Shown in pieces: positions 43,838-52,929 of a stretch of DNA of 64,000 nucleotides; within the stretch, counting starts at the first letter, position 1, and each line of letters starts with the position of its first letter. The notes under the pieces were generated by a model. The model saw only the letters and a program-made list of their open reading frames with translations, searched no databases and was not told the origin of the DNA. Position numbers and translations under genes: made by a program. Origin of the DNA: Chishuiella changwenlii (GTDB lineage Bacteria; Bacteroidota; Bacteroidia; Flavobacteriales; Weeksellaceae); contig NZ_FRBH01000013.1 in NCBI RefSeq assembly GCF_900142565.1, forward strand, positions 1 through 64,000. Reading direction: 5' to 3'.

Positions 43838-45643
43838 TTATTCCTTCATCAATTCTTCTGTAATTTTTAGCGTTGACTGATAAACTTCTTCTAGATCTTG
43901 ATTTAACCCTCCGAACGCATATTTAGCTCTCTGAGCATTCTGAAGTAATATTTTCCATTGTGTAACAATAGATTCGTCTATGCCGCTTAAAATTAGTTTT
44001 TGAGCAATTATTTCATCAGAAAAATTAGCTAAATCTATTTTTGTTTTTTGCATTGCGACATTACATAAAACCTTTTCTTGTAATTGATAAAAATCCTTTT
44101 CATCAACAGCGTAAACTTTCTGTTTTAATTCTTCTAATTCTTCTTTTAATAGATTAGAATTAATAGATGGTTTTTCTAAAATAGTAAACTTTTGTGTTTC
44201 TGTTTTTATTAAAGTTTTATCAACTTCATGATGAGCATTTAATGGTTTAATTTCTTCATCATGAAATTCTTTTTCTGATTTATTACTTTTCTTTTTCACC
44301 CATAATAAACCTAAAGCACTTAATGCAATTACACCTCCGCTTAACCAAAGCCAACCACTTCTACCTTCCTTTACATCATTTTTCATCTCATCTATCATAT
44401 CTGTAAATGTAGAATCTTGTTCATTATTTGATGCTAAGCTATTTGCGATTGCTTTTCCTTGGCTAACTTTAAGATTAATTGAATCCGATTTCAGTGTAAC
44501 ATATTTTTCTTTTACAGGATCAAAATAGCTAAATTCTACAGGAGAAATCGTATAAGATCCAACTTCATTTGGAACCAAAACTGTTTCTTCAGCTACTTTA
44601 CCTTTCATTCCTGTATCGTATGTCTTATAAGCATCACGTTTTTTAGGAGAAAATATTTCTAAGTTTTTAGGAGCTTTTACAACTGGTAAATTAATTGCAT
44701 TAAAATTTCCAGCACCAACAATTTCTACATCATAATTAACACTTTCGTTGGTAGAAAGTTCTTTCTTATCAACAGATGTATTCATTTTAAATTGTCCCAC
44801 AGCACCGGTAAAATTCTTTGGTTTACCTTCTTCTGGAAGCTCTCTTGCAGTTATTGTAACAGCATTACTACGAATTTCCACTGGTTCTGCTCCATAAGTT
44901 GTAGGTAAAATAACATCTACAGAAAAAGGATCTATTTCTATTTTTCCAGCTTTTTGTGGAAATACATAATAACGAGCAATCTCTTCAGAAAAATACTGTT
45001 TTCCTCCTACAATTTCTTGCTTAATATTCTCGGGTGAACTTTTAACTATTTTAGGACTTAACCCATCTAAATTTCCTTGACGAAAGTTTTGCTTACGATT
45101 TAAATAAGATAAGTCTTTTACATAAAGTTTTACCGATAATCCGACTTGCTCATTAACATACGGATTAGATTTTGAAACTTTACTTTGTAAAAAAACGGGC
45201 TGAGAAGTATTTGTTCGAAAATTATTACGCGCTACCTCCGAACCTGAACCTTTTACAATTACATTAATTGGTTTAGAAGTATACGTTTTACCATTAATCA
45301 CAACTTTAGCTGCTCCAATCTGATAGTTTCCTTCCTTTTCAGCTACAAAAGATAATATAATTCCATCTTCAACAACTCCTTTTCCATTAACATAAGAAAC
45401 TTGTTGCGAGCGTTCTTCACCAACTACTTGTAATCCTTTGTGCGTAGGATATTTCATTGGCTGATCTATTGAATAGCTATTCGTATTAGATTCCACAAAA
45501 AATCCCACACGCAATGCTTCTCCTAAAGCTATTTGGGTTTTCTCCGCTTCAGATTTAAAAGAAATTTGTTGTGCTAACGTTGTGATAGATGTTAGTGCAA
45601 ACACTAAAAAGCTATTTAAAACTCTTGTCGTTGTCATTACCAA
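43838..45643 (-). CDS. batD: BatD family protein
   Basis: This 601-residue protein has a signal peptide (to LAQ, about 24), a large beta-rich periplasmic part of the oxygen-tolerance PF13584 type (about 25-420, with repeats such as VNEQVGLSVKLYVKDLSYL and LSTNESVNYDVEIVGAGNFNAI), one membrane helix (about 432-452, WLWLSGGVIALSALGLLWV) and a cytoplasmic helical tail. It is the last gene of the Bat operon and overlaps batC by 7 bp. In Bacteroides fragilis the bat cluster was linked to aerotolerance; molecularly the set looks like a MoxR-type chaperone system for envelope proteins. Confidence 0.9.
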   Translation of the reverse strand: MVMTTTRVLNSFLVFALTSITTLAQQISFKSEAEKTQIALGEALRVGFFVESNTNSYSIDQPMKYPTHKGLQVVGEERSQQVSYVNGKGVVEDGIILSFVAEKEGNYQIGAAKVVINGKTYTSKPINVIVKGSGSEVARNNFRTNTSQPVFLQSKVSKSNPYVNEQVGLSVKLYVKDLSYLNRKQNFRQGNLDGLSPKIVKSSPENIKQEIVGGKQYFSEEIARYYVFPQKAGKIEIDPFSVDVILPTTYGAEPVEIRSNAVTITARELPEEGKPKNFTGAVGQFKMNTSVDKKELSTNESVNYDVEIVGAGNFNAINLPVVKAPKNLEIFSPKKRDAYKTYDTGMKGKVAEETVLVPNEVGSYTISPVEFSYFDPVKEKYVTLKSDSINLKVSQGKAIANSLASNNEQDSTFTDMIDEMKNDVKEGRSGWLWLSGGVIALSALGLLWVKKKSNKSEKEFHDEEIKPLNAHHEVDKTLIKTETQKFTILEKPSINSNLLKEELEELKQKVYAVDEKDFYQLQEKVLCNVAMQKTKIDLANFSDEIIAQKLILSGIDESIVTQWKILLQNAQRAKYAFGGLNQDLEEVYQSTLKITEELMKE

Positions 45644-46494
45644 TCCTTAGATGTTGTTGTTCGTTGTTTTTCTGCTTTTTGCTGAATAATTTTTCGTTGC
45701 GTTTTGGCTTCCTGATTTTGTAATGCTTTCAATAAACCATCACTCATATTATTCTTCGCATCGTCTTTGTCTTTTCCTTCTCCATTATTTCCTTGTTTAA
45801 TTTCTGGAGAGGAATTATTTCCCTGACCTTTATTATTTCCATTTTCACCACCAGATTTAGGATTTTGTCCCTTATTCTGTTGCTGTTGCTGATCTGATTT
45901 TTGGTCTTGAGATTTATTTTGATTATTCTGTTGTTCTTTGTTCTGCTGGTTTTGTTTTTGTTGATTTTGCTTCTGATCTTGATTTTGTTTATTCTGATCG
46001 TTTTTATTGTCCTTATTATTTTTATCCTTTTGCTTCTCTTGTTCTTTCTTTAACATATTTTTTGCTAAAGCATAATTGTAACGAGTTGCATCATCTGTTG
46101 GATTATTTTTTAAGGCTTCTTTATAATTATCAACAGCATTCTGATAATCTTTCTCTTGCATAAACGCATTTCCTAAATTATGATAAGCTAAATGTTTATC
46201 ATTTTTAGTTGTAGAAATTTCTGCAGATTTTTTATAATGAGTTATACTTTCTTTGTAACGCTTTTGTTGAAACAATGCATTTCCTAGATTATAATTGGCT
46301 TTTATTGAAGTAGGATCTTCCATTGCAGCTTTTTTATACGCAAATTCCGCATTATCATATTTTCCTTTTTGATAATACTCATTGCCTTCAATAATATAAC
46401 TCTTAGTTTTTGATTGACTATAACCAAAAACTGATAAAAGCATAATTCCTAAAAATATTATTTGTCTTAAAATATGTATCATTTTACCATACAA
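45637..46494 (-). CDS. batC: BatC-like TPR protein with N/Q/K-rich tail
   Basis: This 285-residue protein has an N-terminal signal peptide or anchor (about 8-28), then three to four TPR repeats (about 30-150: GNEYYQKGKYDNAEFAYKKA, YNLGNALFQQKRYKESITHYKKS, YHNLGNAFMQEKDYQNAVDNYKEAL). A low-complexity region of about 95 residues follows, made almost only of Asn, Gln, Lys, Asp and Gly (about 155-255), and a short basic C-terminus. It lies between the batB and batD genes. The TPR domain should bind Bat partners, while the disordered tail has no assigned role. Confidence 0.85.
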   Translation of the reverse strand: MYGKMIHILRQIIFLGIMLLSVFGYSQSKTKSYIIEGNEYYQKGKYDNAEFAYKKAAMEDPTSIKANYNLGNALFQQKRYKESITHYKKSAEISTTKNDKHLAYHNLGNAFMQEKDYQNAVDNYKEALKNNPTDDATRYNYALAKNMLKKEQEKQKDKNNKDNKNDQNKQNQDQKQNQQKQNQQNKEQQNNQNKSQDQKSDQQQQQNKGQNPKSGGENGNNKGQGNNSSPEIKQGNNGEGKDKDDAKNNMSDGLLKALQNQEAKTQRKIIQQKAEKQRTTTSKDW

Positions 46495-46499
46495 ACTTA

Positions 46500-47510
46500 C
46501 TATTTCTTTTTGTTAAAAATCTTATATTCAGATGTTAATAATTCCACAAAAAGTAAACATACAGCAATTCCTAAAAACCATTGAAAAATATGGTTCATAT
46601 CTCTTGTTTTTGAATTTGCTATTTCGTTTTTATTTAACCTTGATTTATACATTGTTAGTGCTGATAAAGCATCTTGTGTATTATCTAACTGAATATACTC
46701 TCCATTGGTATCTTTTGCCAATTTTCTAAGATTTTTATCCTCTAATTTTGTAATAACAGTAGAGCCTGTTTCGTCTTTCTTAAAATCCTCCGAATAACCA
46801 TTGTAGTATACTGGAATTGGACCTCCTTTTAATGTTCCAACACCAATTGTAACGATATTTACATCATTATCTTTTGCCATTTTAACAGCTTGATTAAGGG
46901 TATCCTCATTGTCTTCTCCATCAGAAATTAATACAATTAATTTACTTGAATTTGCATTTCCTTTAAAGCTCTTTATTGCTTCGTTTATTGCATTTAAGTA
47001 ATTTGTTCCTTGGCTAGAGATAAGATCTGTATTAACATTCTGTAGATAACTTTCTATAGCTGCATAATCGTTCGTTAAAGGAGAAATTGTGTATGCGTTT
47101 GCTGCAAATGCAACTAAAGCTGCTCTATCTCCTCCTAATTGACCTAATGTTTCTGAAATTAATTTAGATGCTTTTTCTAACCTAGATGGGGCTACATCTT
47201 GCGCATTCATACTAGAAGATAAATCTAATAAGAATACCATGTCTATTCCTTCTCGTTTTACTTGTATATCACGTTCTCCAAAAAGAGGATCCATTAACGC
47301 TATTACAATAAAAAATAATGCAACACAAAAAGAAATAATTTTAATTCCATACCTGCGCGATGATGTTATTGGAAAAACAAATGGAAACAATTCTTTATCT
47401 GCAAATGTCTTCTTTACCTTTTCTCTCCATTGAAAAACTGTAATTGATAGATAAACTACAACTATTAATAAAATAATTAGCCAGATATTATTTAATTCTC
47501 CCCACTGCAT
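46500..47510 (-). CDS. batB: BatB, membrane protein with von Willebrand A domain
   Basis: This 336-residue protein has two N-terminal hydrophobic helices (about 8-25 and 55-73), a VWA domain (about 88-290) with a complete metal-ion site (FLLDLSSSMNAQD, Asp-x-Ser-x-Ser; later LVSD-type VLISDGEDNED) and a C-terminal helix (about 310-327). The VWA domain faces the periplasm in this topology. It overlaps the batA stop codon by one base, indicating translational coupling. It probably forms a complex with BatA. Confidence 0.92.
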   Translation of the reverse strand: MQWGELNNIWLIILLIVVVYLSITVFQWREKVKKTFADKELFPFVFPITSSRRYGIKIISFCVALFFIVIALMDPLFGERDIQVKREGIDMVFLLDLSSSMNAQDVAPSRLEKASKLISETLGQLGGDRAALVAFAANAYTISPLTNDYAAIESYLQNVNTDLISSQGTNYLNAINEAIKSFKGNANSSKLIVLISDGEDNEDTLNQAVKMAKDNDVNIVTIGVGTLKGGPIPVYYNGYSEDFKKDETGSTVITKLEDKNLRKLAKDTNGEYIQLDNTQDALSALTMYKSRLNKNEIANSKTRDMNHIFQWFLGIAVCLLFVELLTSEYKIFNKKK

Positions 47511-48526
47511 TAGATTAATTCTTTAAAAACTGTTCTACGTAAAATTCCTTCAATCACTAACAAAAAGAATGCTGGTAATAAAAAACGCGCAAACAATTCG
47601 GTATAATTATAATATTTGACTTCGTTAATTTCAGATTTTTCTAACTTATCAATCTCATCATAAATTTCTTTTAAGCTTTGATTACTCGTAGCACGAAAAT
47701 ATAAGCCTCCTGTTTTTTCTGCGATTTCAGTCAATAATTTTTCATCAATTTGTACTGGTCGCATATCAAACATATATTCTCCTAACATGTCATAACCAAC
47801 AGGCATAGGTGCCATTCCATTAGTTCCTATTCCTATTGTATATACTTTTATTCCTTTTTCTTGTGCAATTGTTGCTGCCTGTCTTGGCGAAACGTATAAT
47901 AAATCTCCAGAAGGATTAATACTTTCTACACCATCTGTAATTAAAATAACAACCTTAGATTTTGCTTTACTGTCTTTTAAATGGTTTACAGCAGTTGCTA
48001 AACCCACACCAATTGCAGTTCCGTCTTCTAATCCACCAGAATGCAATAACTCTATTTCTTGTGTTAATACATCACGATCTGTAGTTAAAGGAACTTTAGT
48101 TAAAGCTTCACCAGAATATTCTACTAAACCTACACGGTCTGTTTTTCTTCCTAAGGCAAAATCTTTTGCAACTTCTTTAAGAGCCGTTAAACGATCTGGT
48201 TTTAGATCTCTTGCTAACATACTCAAAGAGGTATCCACTGTTAATAAAATATCAACACCTTCATCAGATTTCACTTTTGTTGTTACATCTACATAGCGTG
48301 GTCTCGCAAGTGCAATAATACATAAAGCCATTGCAATAATGCGCATTAAAAATAAAAGTGGTTTATAAGAAGACAAAGAACTTTTTGCTCCTCCAAATGC
48401 TTTTAAAGATGGTAATTTTAAGGATGCTTTTTTCTGACTTGTTTTTCTTATTTCTCTAAAAATAAAGAAAGGTAAAACAAGCAATAAAAGTAAGATCCAA
48501 GGATTTTGAAACTCAAAATTTAGCAT
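47510..48526 (-). CDS. batA: BatA, membrane protein with von Willebrand A domain
   Basis: This 338-residue protein shares the plan of BatB: helices near 10-25 and 58-75, then a VWA domain (about 90-285) with LTVDTSLSMLARDLKPDRL (metal-ion site) and VVILITDGVESINPSG, and a C-terminal helix (about 310-328). YVSPRQAATIAQEKGIKVYTIGIGTNG is typical of Bat proteins. The gene starts 2 bp after the preceding gene's stop. Confidence 0.93.
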   Translation of the reverse strand: MLNFEFQNPWILLLLLVLPFFIFREIRKTSQKKASLKLPSLKAFGGAKSSLSSYKPLLFLMRIIAMALCIIALARPRYVDVTTKVKSDEGVDILLTVDTSLSMLARDLKPDRLTALKEVAKDFALGRKTDRVGLVEYSGEALTKVPLTTDRDVLTQEIELLHSGGLEDGTAIGVGLATAVNHLKDSKAKSKVVILITDGVESINPSGDLLYVSPRQAATIAQEKGIKVYTIGIGTNGMAPMPVGYDMLGEYMFDMRPVQIDEKLLTEIAEKTGGLYFRATSNQSLKEIYDEIDKLEKSEINEVKYYNYTELFARFLLPAFFLLVIEGILRRTVFKELI

Positions 48527-48528
48527 TC

Positions 48529-49491
48529 TTAATTATTATTAAACTGTTTATAATTTTCTCCTGTTACTTCGTCTTTTTTTAGATCTCCATTTTCAGGAAT
48601 TTCTAATGGTTTTACTCGATCAATAAATTCTTCGACCCATTTTCTATTTAATTCATTTTTTGGTTGATCAAATTCTTGTTTGGCAAATTTTACTAAATCA
48701 GCATCAAATAAAAATTCTTTCAACTTTTGATTATCTTCTGGCAAAATATCTTCTTTTGATGAAATGTACATCACCAACTCATCAGATAAAATTTCTAATG
48801 CAGAGAAATGATAAACTCTACCCAAATATTTTCTCAAAATAAATGATAACTGTGTGTAATATTCCTTTTGTTCTCCTTTCTTAAGGTATTTCTTAGCATC
48901 TAAAGCTTTTAAACTTGCTTTTGCTTCGTCATAAGGTGTTTTGTAAGAATTACCAGAAATTTTAGATTTCGAGCGAATATATAGAACAACCAATACTATT
49001 CCGATAATAAATAGAACTAACGCAATTATTCCATATAACCAATATTTATTCCAATAGTCGCCAAGCGAATATTGTTCTTCCATAACTGGTTTTATAGGAA
49101 AAATAGCATTTTTTGTTGTATCAACTGCAACATCTTGTATGTCAATTTCAATTTCTTTTGTAGAAAAATCTTTTCCATTTTTCTGAATTTTAATTGAAGG
49201 AATATTAAATTTCCCTGCATCAAATCCAGTTAATTCAAAATGCTGAACAATTTCTGATTTACCATCTGTTTTTACTGTATCAAGTTTTTGATCCAGAATA
49301 GTAATGTGATAATTTAATGAATCTGTAAACGAAGGAAAGATTATTTTATCTCCTTCTTTGTAATCAATTTTTGCTTGATATTTAATTGGTTCTCCAATCT
49401 TAATTGTTGTTCTATCTAATTTTGGAACAATTTCTTGTGCAAACGAAAATTGAATGATTAAAAAATTTACTAAAAGCAATAAATTCTTCAT
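48529..49491 (-). CDS. Bat-operon membrane protein (DUF4381-like position)
   Basis: This 320-residue protein has a signal peptide (to FAQ, about 19), a periplasmic beta domain (about 20-145, similar in feel to one repeat of BatD: KLDRTTIKIGEPIKYQAKIDY), one membrane helix (about 152-172, YWLYGIIALVLFIIGIVLVVLYI) and a cytoplasmic helical domain (about 185-300, EYYTQLSFILRKYLGRVYHFSALEILSDEL). It occupies the position between the DUF58 and VWA genes where DUF4381-type proteins lie in other MoxR operons, but I cannot confirm that domain by eye. Its ATG overlaps the DUF58 stop by one base. Confidence 0.7.
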   Translation of the reverse strand: MKNLLLLVNFLIIQFSFAQEIVPKLDRTTIKIGEPIKYQAKIDYKEGDKIIFPSFTDSLNYHITILDQKLDTVKTDGKSEIVQHFELTGFDAGKFNIPSIKIQKNGKDFSTKEIEIDIQDVAVDTTKNAIFPIKPVMEEQYSLGDYWNKYWLYGIIALVLFIIGIVLVVLYIRSKSKISGNSYKTPYDEAKASLKALDAKKYLKKGEQKEYYTQLSFILRKYLGRVYHFSALEILSDELVMYISSKEDILPEDNQKLKEFLFDADLVKFAKQEFDQPKNELNRKWVEEFIDRVKPLEIPENGDLKKDEVTGENYKQFNNN

Positions 49492-50363
49492 TAGGCTTTA
49501 TGACTTTTAAAGTAATTTAACAATGGGCGAATGTAATCTTCATCTGTACGAATACTTAATGCGCCTGAATTATTTTTCTTGAAAATTGCTTGATACCTTT
49601 CGTTTAAATCGTAATAATATTTGGCATATTGTTGACGAAGTTTTTTTGATGAAGTATCAATTAATCTTATTTCTCCTGTTTCATTATCTTGTACGTGAAC
49701 CAAACCAACATCAGGAAAATTTTGTTCCTTTTCATCGTAAACACGAATTCCTGTTATATCGTGCTTTTTAGCTGCAATACGTAACACTTTTTCGTAATCT
49801 GAAGAGTCTATAAAATCTGACAAAATAAAAACATTTGACTTTCTTTTAGCCAAATTCATAAACGTCTCTAAGGCAACAGATAAATCTGTTTTTTTACTTT
49901 TTGGTTCAAATGAAACAATTTCACGAACTAATCGTAAAACATGTTGTTTTCCCTTTTTAGGCGGAATAAATTTTTCTACTTGATCCGTATATAAAATTAA
50001 ACCTATTTTGTCATTATAAGTCGTTGCCGAAAACGCTAATGTTGCACTTAATTCTGCAACTGTTTCCATTTTTATTTGTTTTCTTGTTCCAAAATTCTCA
50101 GAATTTGAAACATCAACTAACAAAAACATGGTTAACTCGCGCTCTTCCTCAAAAACTTTTACATAAGGTTCATTGTATCTTGCCGTTTTATTCCAATCAA
50201 TATTACGAACATCATCGCCATATTGATAAGGACGAATCTCACTAAAAATCATACCTCTCCCTTTGAATGAACTTTGATATTCACCCATAAAAAGATTACT
50301 TGCTTTTCGCTTGCTTTTTAGTTCAATACGTTTTACACGTTTGATGATTTCTTTTGCGTCCAA
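49491..50363 (-). CDS. DUF58 domain protein
   Basis: This 290-residue cytoplasmic protein has the DUF58 core signature YQYGDDVRNIDWNKTARYNEPYVKVFEEERELTMFLLVDVSNSENFG (about 47-92), in which the last part is a degenerate metal-binding VWA loop. The domain continues with VAELSATLAFSATTYNDKIGLILYTD. DUF58 proteins occur next to MoxR ATPases and are thought to be their substrates or adaptors. The gene lies 15 bp after moxR. Confidence 0.92.
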   Translation of the reverse strand: MDAKEIIKRVKRIELKSKRKASNLFMGEYQSSFKGRGMIFSEIRPYQYGDDVRNIDWNKTARYNEPYVKVFEEERELTMFLLVDVSNSENFGTRKQIKMETVAELSATLAFSATTYNDKIGLILYTDQVEKFIPPKKGKQHVLRLVREIVSFEPKSKKTDLSVALETFMNLAKRKSNVFILSDFIDSSDYEKVLRIAAKKHDITGIRVYDEKEQNFPDVGLVHVQDNETGEIRLIDTSSKKLRQQYAKYYYDLNERYQAIFKKNNSGALSIRTDEDYIRPLLNYFKSHKA

Positions 50364-50378
50364 TAGTTAGATTATTTT

Positions 50379-51362
50379 TTAAGGAACTGGTACAACATTT
50401 AAAATGTTATCGATGATTTCTTCAGATGAAATGTTTTCTGCTTCTGCTTCGTAGCTAATTCCAATACGGTGACGTAAAACGTCTTTTGCCATTGCGCGAA
50501 CATCATCTGGAATAACATAAGCTCTTTTACGTAAGAAAGCGTAAACTTTTGCTGCTTGTGCTAAGTTGATAGAACCACGTGGTGATGATCCAAAAGAAAT
50601 CATTGGAACTAATTTTTCTAACCCTACTTTATCTGGAAAACGTGTTGCAAAAATAATATCTAAGATATATTTCTCAATTTTTTCGTCCATATAAACTTGC
50701 TTCACCATTTCGCGTGCATCTAATAACTCTTGTACAGAAATTACTTTCTCACTCTTAGGAAAAGTTTGATTAATTGAATTTCTCAAAATTAATCGCTCCG
50801 CTTCTAATTCTGGATAAGTAATTACAGTTTTTAGCATAAAACGGTCAACCTGTGCTTCTGGTAAAGGATAAGTTCCTTCTTGCTCTACAGGGTTTTGAGT
50901 TGCCAAAACTAAAAACGGTTTTGGTAAAATGTGCGTTTCATCTCCAATTGTTACTTGTCTTTCTTGCATTGCCTCTAACAAAGCAGATTGCACTTTTGCT
51001 GGCGAACGGTTAATCTCATCTGCTAAAACAAAATTAGCGAAGATTGGTCCTTTCTTTATCGTGAAATCGTTTTCCTTTACATTATAAATTAATGTTCCGA
51101 CAACATCTGCTGGTAACAAATCTGGTGTAAACTGAATACGAGAAAAACTTCCATCAACTGCATCAGATAATGTTTTAATTGCTAAAGTTTTTGCTAAACC
51201 AGGAACACCTTCCAATAAAATATGTCCATTTCCTAATAACCCTATTAAAAGACTTTCGACCATTTTCTCTTGTCCAATGATCGTTTTATTGATTTCCGAA
51301 GATAAACGAGATATGCTTTCGCTTTTTTCTTCTATTTGTTGATTTAAATGTTGTATATCCAA
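50379..51362 (-). CDS. MoxR-family AAA+ ATPase
   Basis: This 327-residue ATPase has Walker A in LLEGVPGLAKT (about 54-64), Walker B in FVLADEINRSPAKVQSALLEAMQERQVTI, sensor 1 in FLVLATQNPVEQEGTYPLPEAQVDRF and a C-terminal lid with SFGSSPRGSINLAQAAKVYA. MoxR proteins act as chaperones that remodel VWA-domain partners, and this one leads the seven-gene Bat operon. The start is ATG 51362; no TAnnTTTG box was found in the gap upstream. Confidence 0.93.
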   Translation of the reverse strand: MDIQHLNQQIEEKSESISRLSSEINKTIIGQEKMVESLLIGLLGNGHILLEGVPGLAKTLAIKTLSDAVDGSFSRIQFTPDLLPADVVGTLIYNVKENDFTIKKGPIFANFVLADEINRSPAKVQSALLEAMQERQVTIGDETHILPKPFLVLATQNPVEQEGTYPLPEAQVDRFMLKTVITYPELEAERLILRNSINQTFPKSEKVISVQELLDAREMVKQVYMDEKIEKYILDIIFATRFPDKVGLEKLVPMISFGSSPRGSINLAQAAKVYAFLRKRAYVIPDDVRAMAKDVLRHRIGISYEAEAENISSEEIIDNILNVVPVP

Positions 51363-51679
51363 AATTTACTTGAAATTGATGTTTATATTGAGTTCAAATA
51401 TTTCCTAAAATTATTAAATCCAATTTATTTACTGACTAAAACTTTCATACAATATTGTTAAACTTTGTTAATACTGCATTTAACAATAATTAATTATGGA
51501 AAATAATTGAATTATGTTAAACAACTTTCACGCTTAATAATTTTTTAATTATTCTTTCTCAAGCTTAAAATTATTACCCATTTTCAGCTTAAAATCATTT
51601 TTTTTCCTTTTTTATATTTTATTTAAGATGTAATTATTTAAAAATTATTAACTTCCAACAACAAAAATCACAAACAAAA
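51363..51679. other. Divergent intergenic region between moxR and the E2 gene
   Basis: About 317 bp of AT-rich DNA that must contain promoters for both directions. No consensus -7 box was found. The only structure seen is the direct repeat at 51562-51599. Confidence 0.5.
51562..51599 (+). repeat. Direct repeat upstream of the E2 gene
   Basis: AGCTTAAAATTATT (51562-51575) and AGCTTAAAATCATT (51586-51599) match at 13 of 14 positions with a 24-bp period, about 80-120 bp before the E2 start. Spacing near two helical turns would suit a regulator binding twice on one face. Confidence 0.35.
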
Positions 51680-52924
51680 ATGAATATTAAAGAATTGACA
51701 ATTCCAAGGCTTGGTGAAAGCGTGGAATCTGTGCAACTTGTTCGCTACACCAAAAATATTGGCGATTTTATTAATGAAGATGAAGTTATTGCAGAGGTTT
51801 CAACTGATAAAGTTGATTCTGATGTTCCAGCTACAAATGCTGGGAAAATTATCGAATTTAAATACAATGAAGGTGATGAAATAAAAGTAGGGGAAGTTTT
51901 TGCTGTAATTGAGTTAGGCAATTTTCAAGAAAATAATTCTAAAAAAGAGGAAACAACTGAAAAAGAAATTACTGTTGAGGAAAAACAGAAAACAGTTCAT
52001 CAATCTATAGAAACATCACAATTTTTATCTCCTCTTGTAAAAAATATCATACAAAAAGAAAATTTAACTGCTACAGATATTAATCAAATCGTAGGAAGTG
52101 GACACGATGGACGAATTTCTAAAAACGATGTTTTAAATTATATCCAGAAAAAAACGAACGTTAGTTCTAGTTTTAATAATTCTGTTATTTCTGCCTCTTC
52201 ATTTGGTGCAAAAGATGAAATTATAGAAATGGATAAAATGCGTCAGTTAATTTCTAAACACATGAAGAAAAGTAAACAAACTTCCCCTCATGTAACAGCT
52301 TATGTTGAGCCAGATGTAACTAATTTTGTTAAATGGCGCGAAGAGAATAAAACTGCTTTTCAAACTAAATACAATCAAAAATTAACTTTTACACCAATGA
52401 TTGTTGATTGTGTTGTTCGAGCTATAAAAGATTTTCCAATGATTAATGTTTCGGTAGACGAAACTGAAACTAAAATTATAAAACATCATACAATTAATAT
52501 AGGTATTGCAACTGCCTTACCTAATAATAATTTAATTGTTCCTGTTATTAAAGATGCCAATGAATTAAATTTAGAAGGTCTTGCAAAAAATGTTAATGCG
52601 ATTGTTGATAAAGCAAGACATAATAAATTATCTCCTGATGATATACGTGGAGGAACATTTACCATAAGTAATGTTGGAACATTCGGAAATTTAATGGGAA
52701 CGCCTATTATCAATCAACCCGAAGTTGCAATTTTAGCTACAGGTGTAATTAAGAAAAAACCAGCCGTTTTAGAAACAGAATTTGGAGATATAATTGTCGC
52801 AAGACAGTTTATGTATCTATCCTTATCATTTGACCACAGAGTAATTGATGGTTCATTGGGAGGAGTTTTCTTAAAACGAATTTCAGATTACATGGAAAAT
52901 TGGGATATGAATACAAAATTTTAA
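51680..52924 (+). CDS. Dihydrolipoamide acyltransferase (E2) of a 2-oxoacid dehydrogenase
   Basis: This 414-residue E2 has one lipoyl domain (about 3-78; lipoyl Lys44 in EVSTDKVDSDV), an acidic linker, a peripheral-subunit-binding domain (about 115-150, LSPLVKNIIQKENLTATDINQIVGSGHDGRISKNDVLNYI) and the catalytic acyltransferase core (about 180-414) ending with SFDHRVIDGSLGG, which carries the active-site His and Asp. The partner E1 gene starts 5 bp downstream. The fused E1 partner favours branched-chain 2-oxoacid dehydrogenase over pyruvate dehydrogenase. No E3 gene is in the window. Confidence 0.9.
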   Translation: MNIKELTIPRLGESVESVQLVRYTKNIGDFINEDEVIAEVSTDKVDSDVPATNAGKIIEFKYNEGDEIKVGEVFAVIELGNFQENNSKKEETTEKEITVEEKQKTVHQSIETSQFLSPLVKNIIQKENLTATDINQIVGSGHDGRISKNDVLNYIQKKTNVSSSFNNSVISASSFGAKDEIIEMDKMRQLISKHMKKSKQTSPHVTAYVEPDVTNFVKWREENKTAFQTKYNQKLTFTPMIVDCVVRAIKDFPMINVSVDETETKIIKHHTINIGIATALPNNNLIVPVIKDANELNLEGLAKNVNAIVDKARHNKLSPDDIRGGTFTISNVGTFGNLMGTPIINQPEVAILATGVIKKKPAVLETEFGDIIVARQFMYLSLSFDHRVIDGSLGGVFLKRISDYMENWDMNTKF

Positions 52925-52929
52925 TTATT

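Noticed and set aside
52151-52175. GAACGTTAGTTC palindrome in the E2 gene as a second TetR site
   Set aside because: It lies inside coding DNA, lacks the spacing of the candidate operator, and its match to ACTAAC/GTTAGT is partial.
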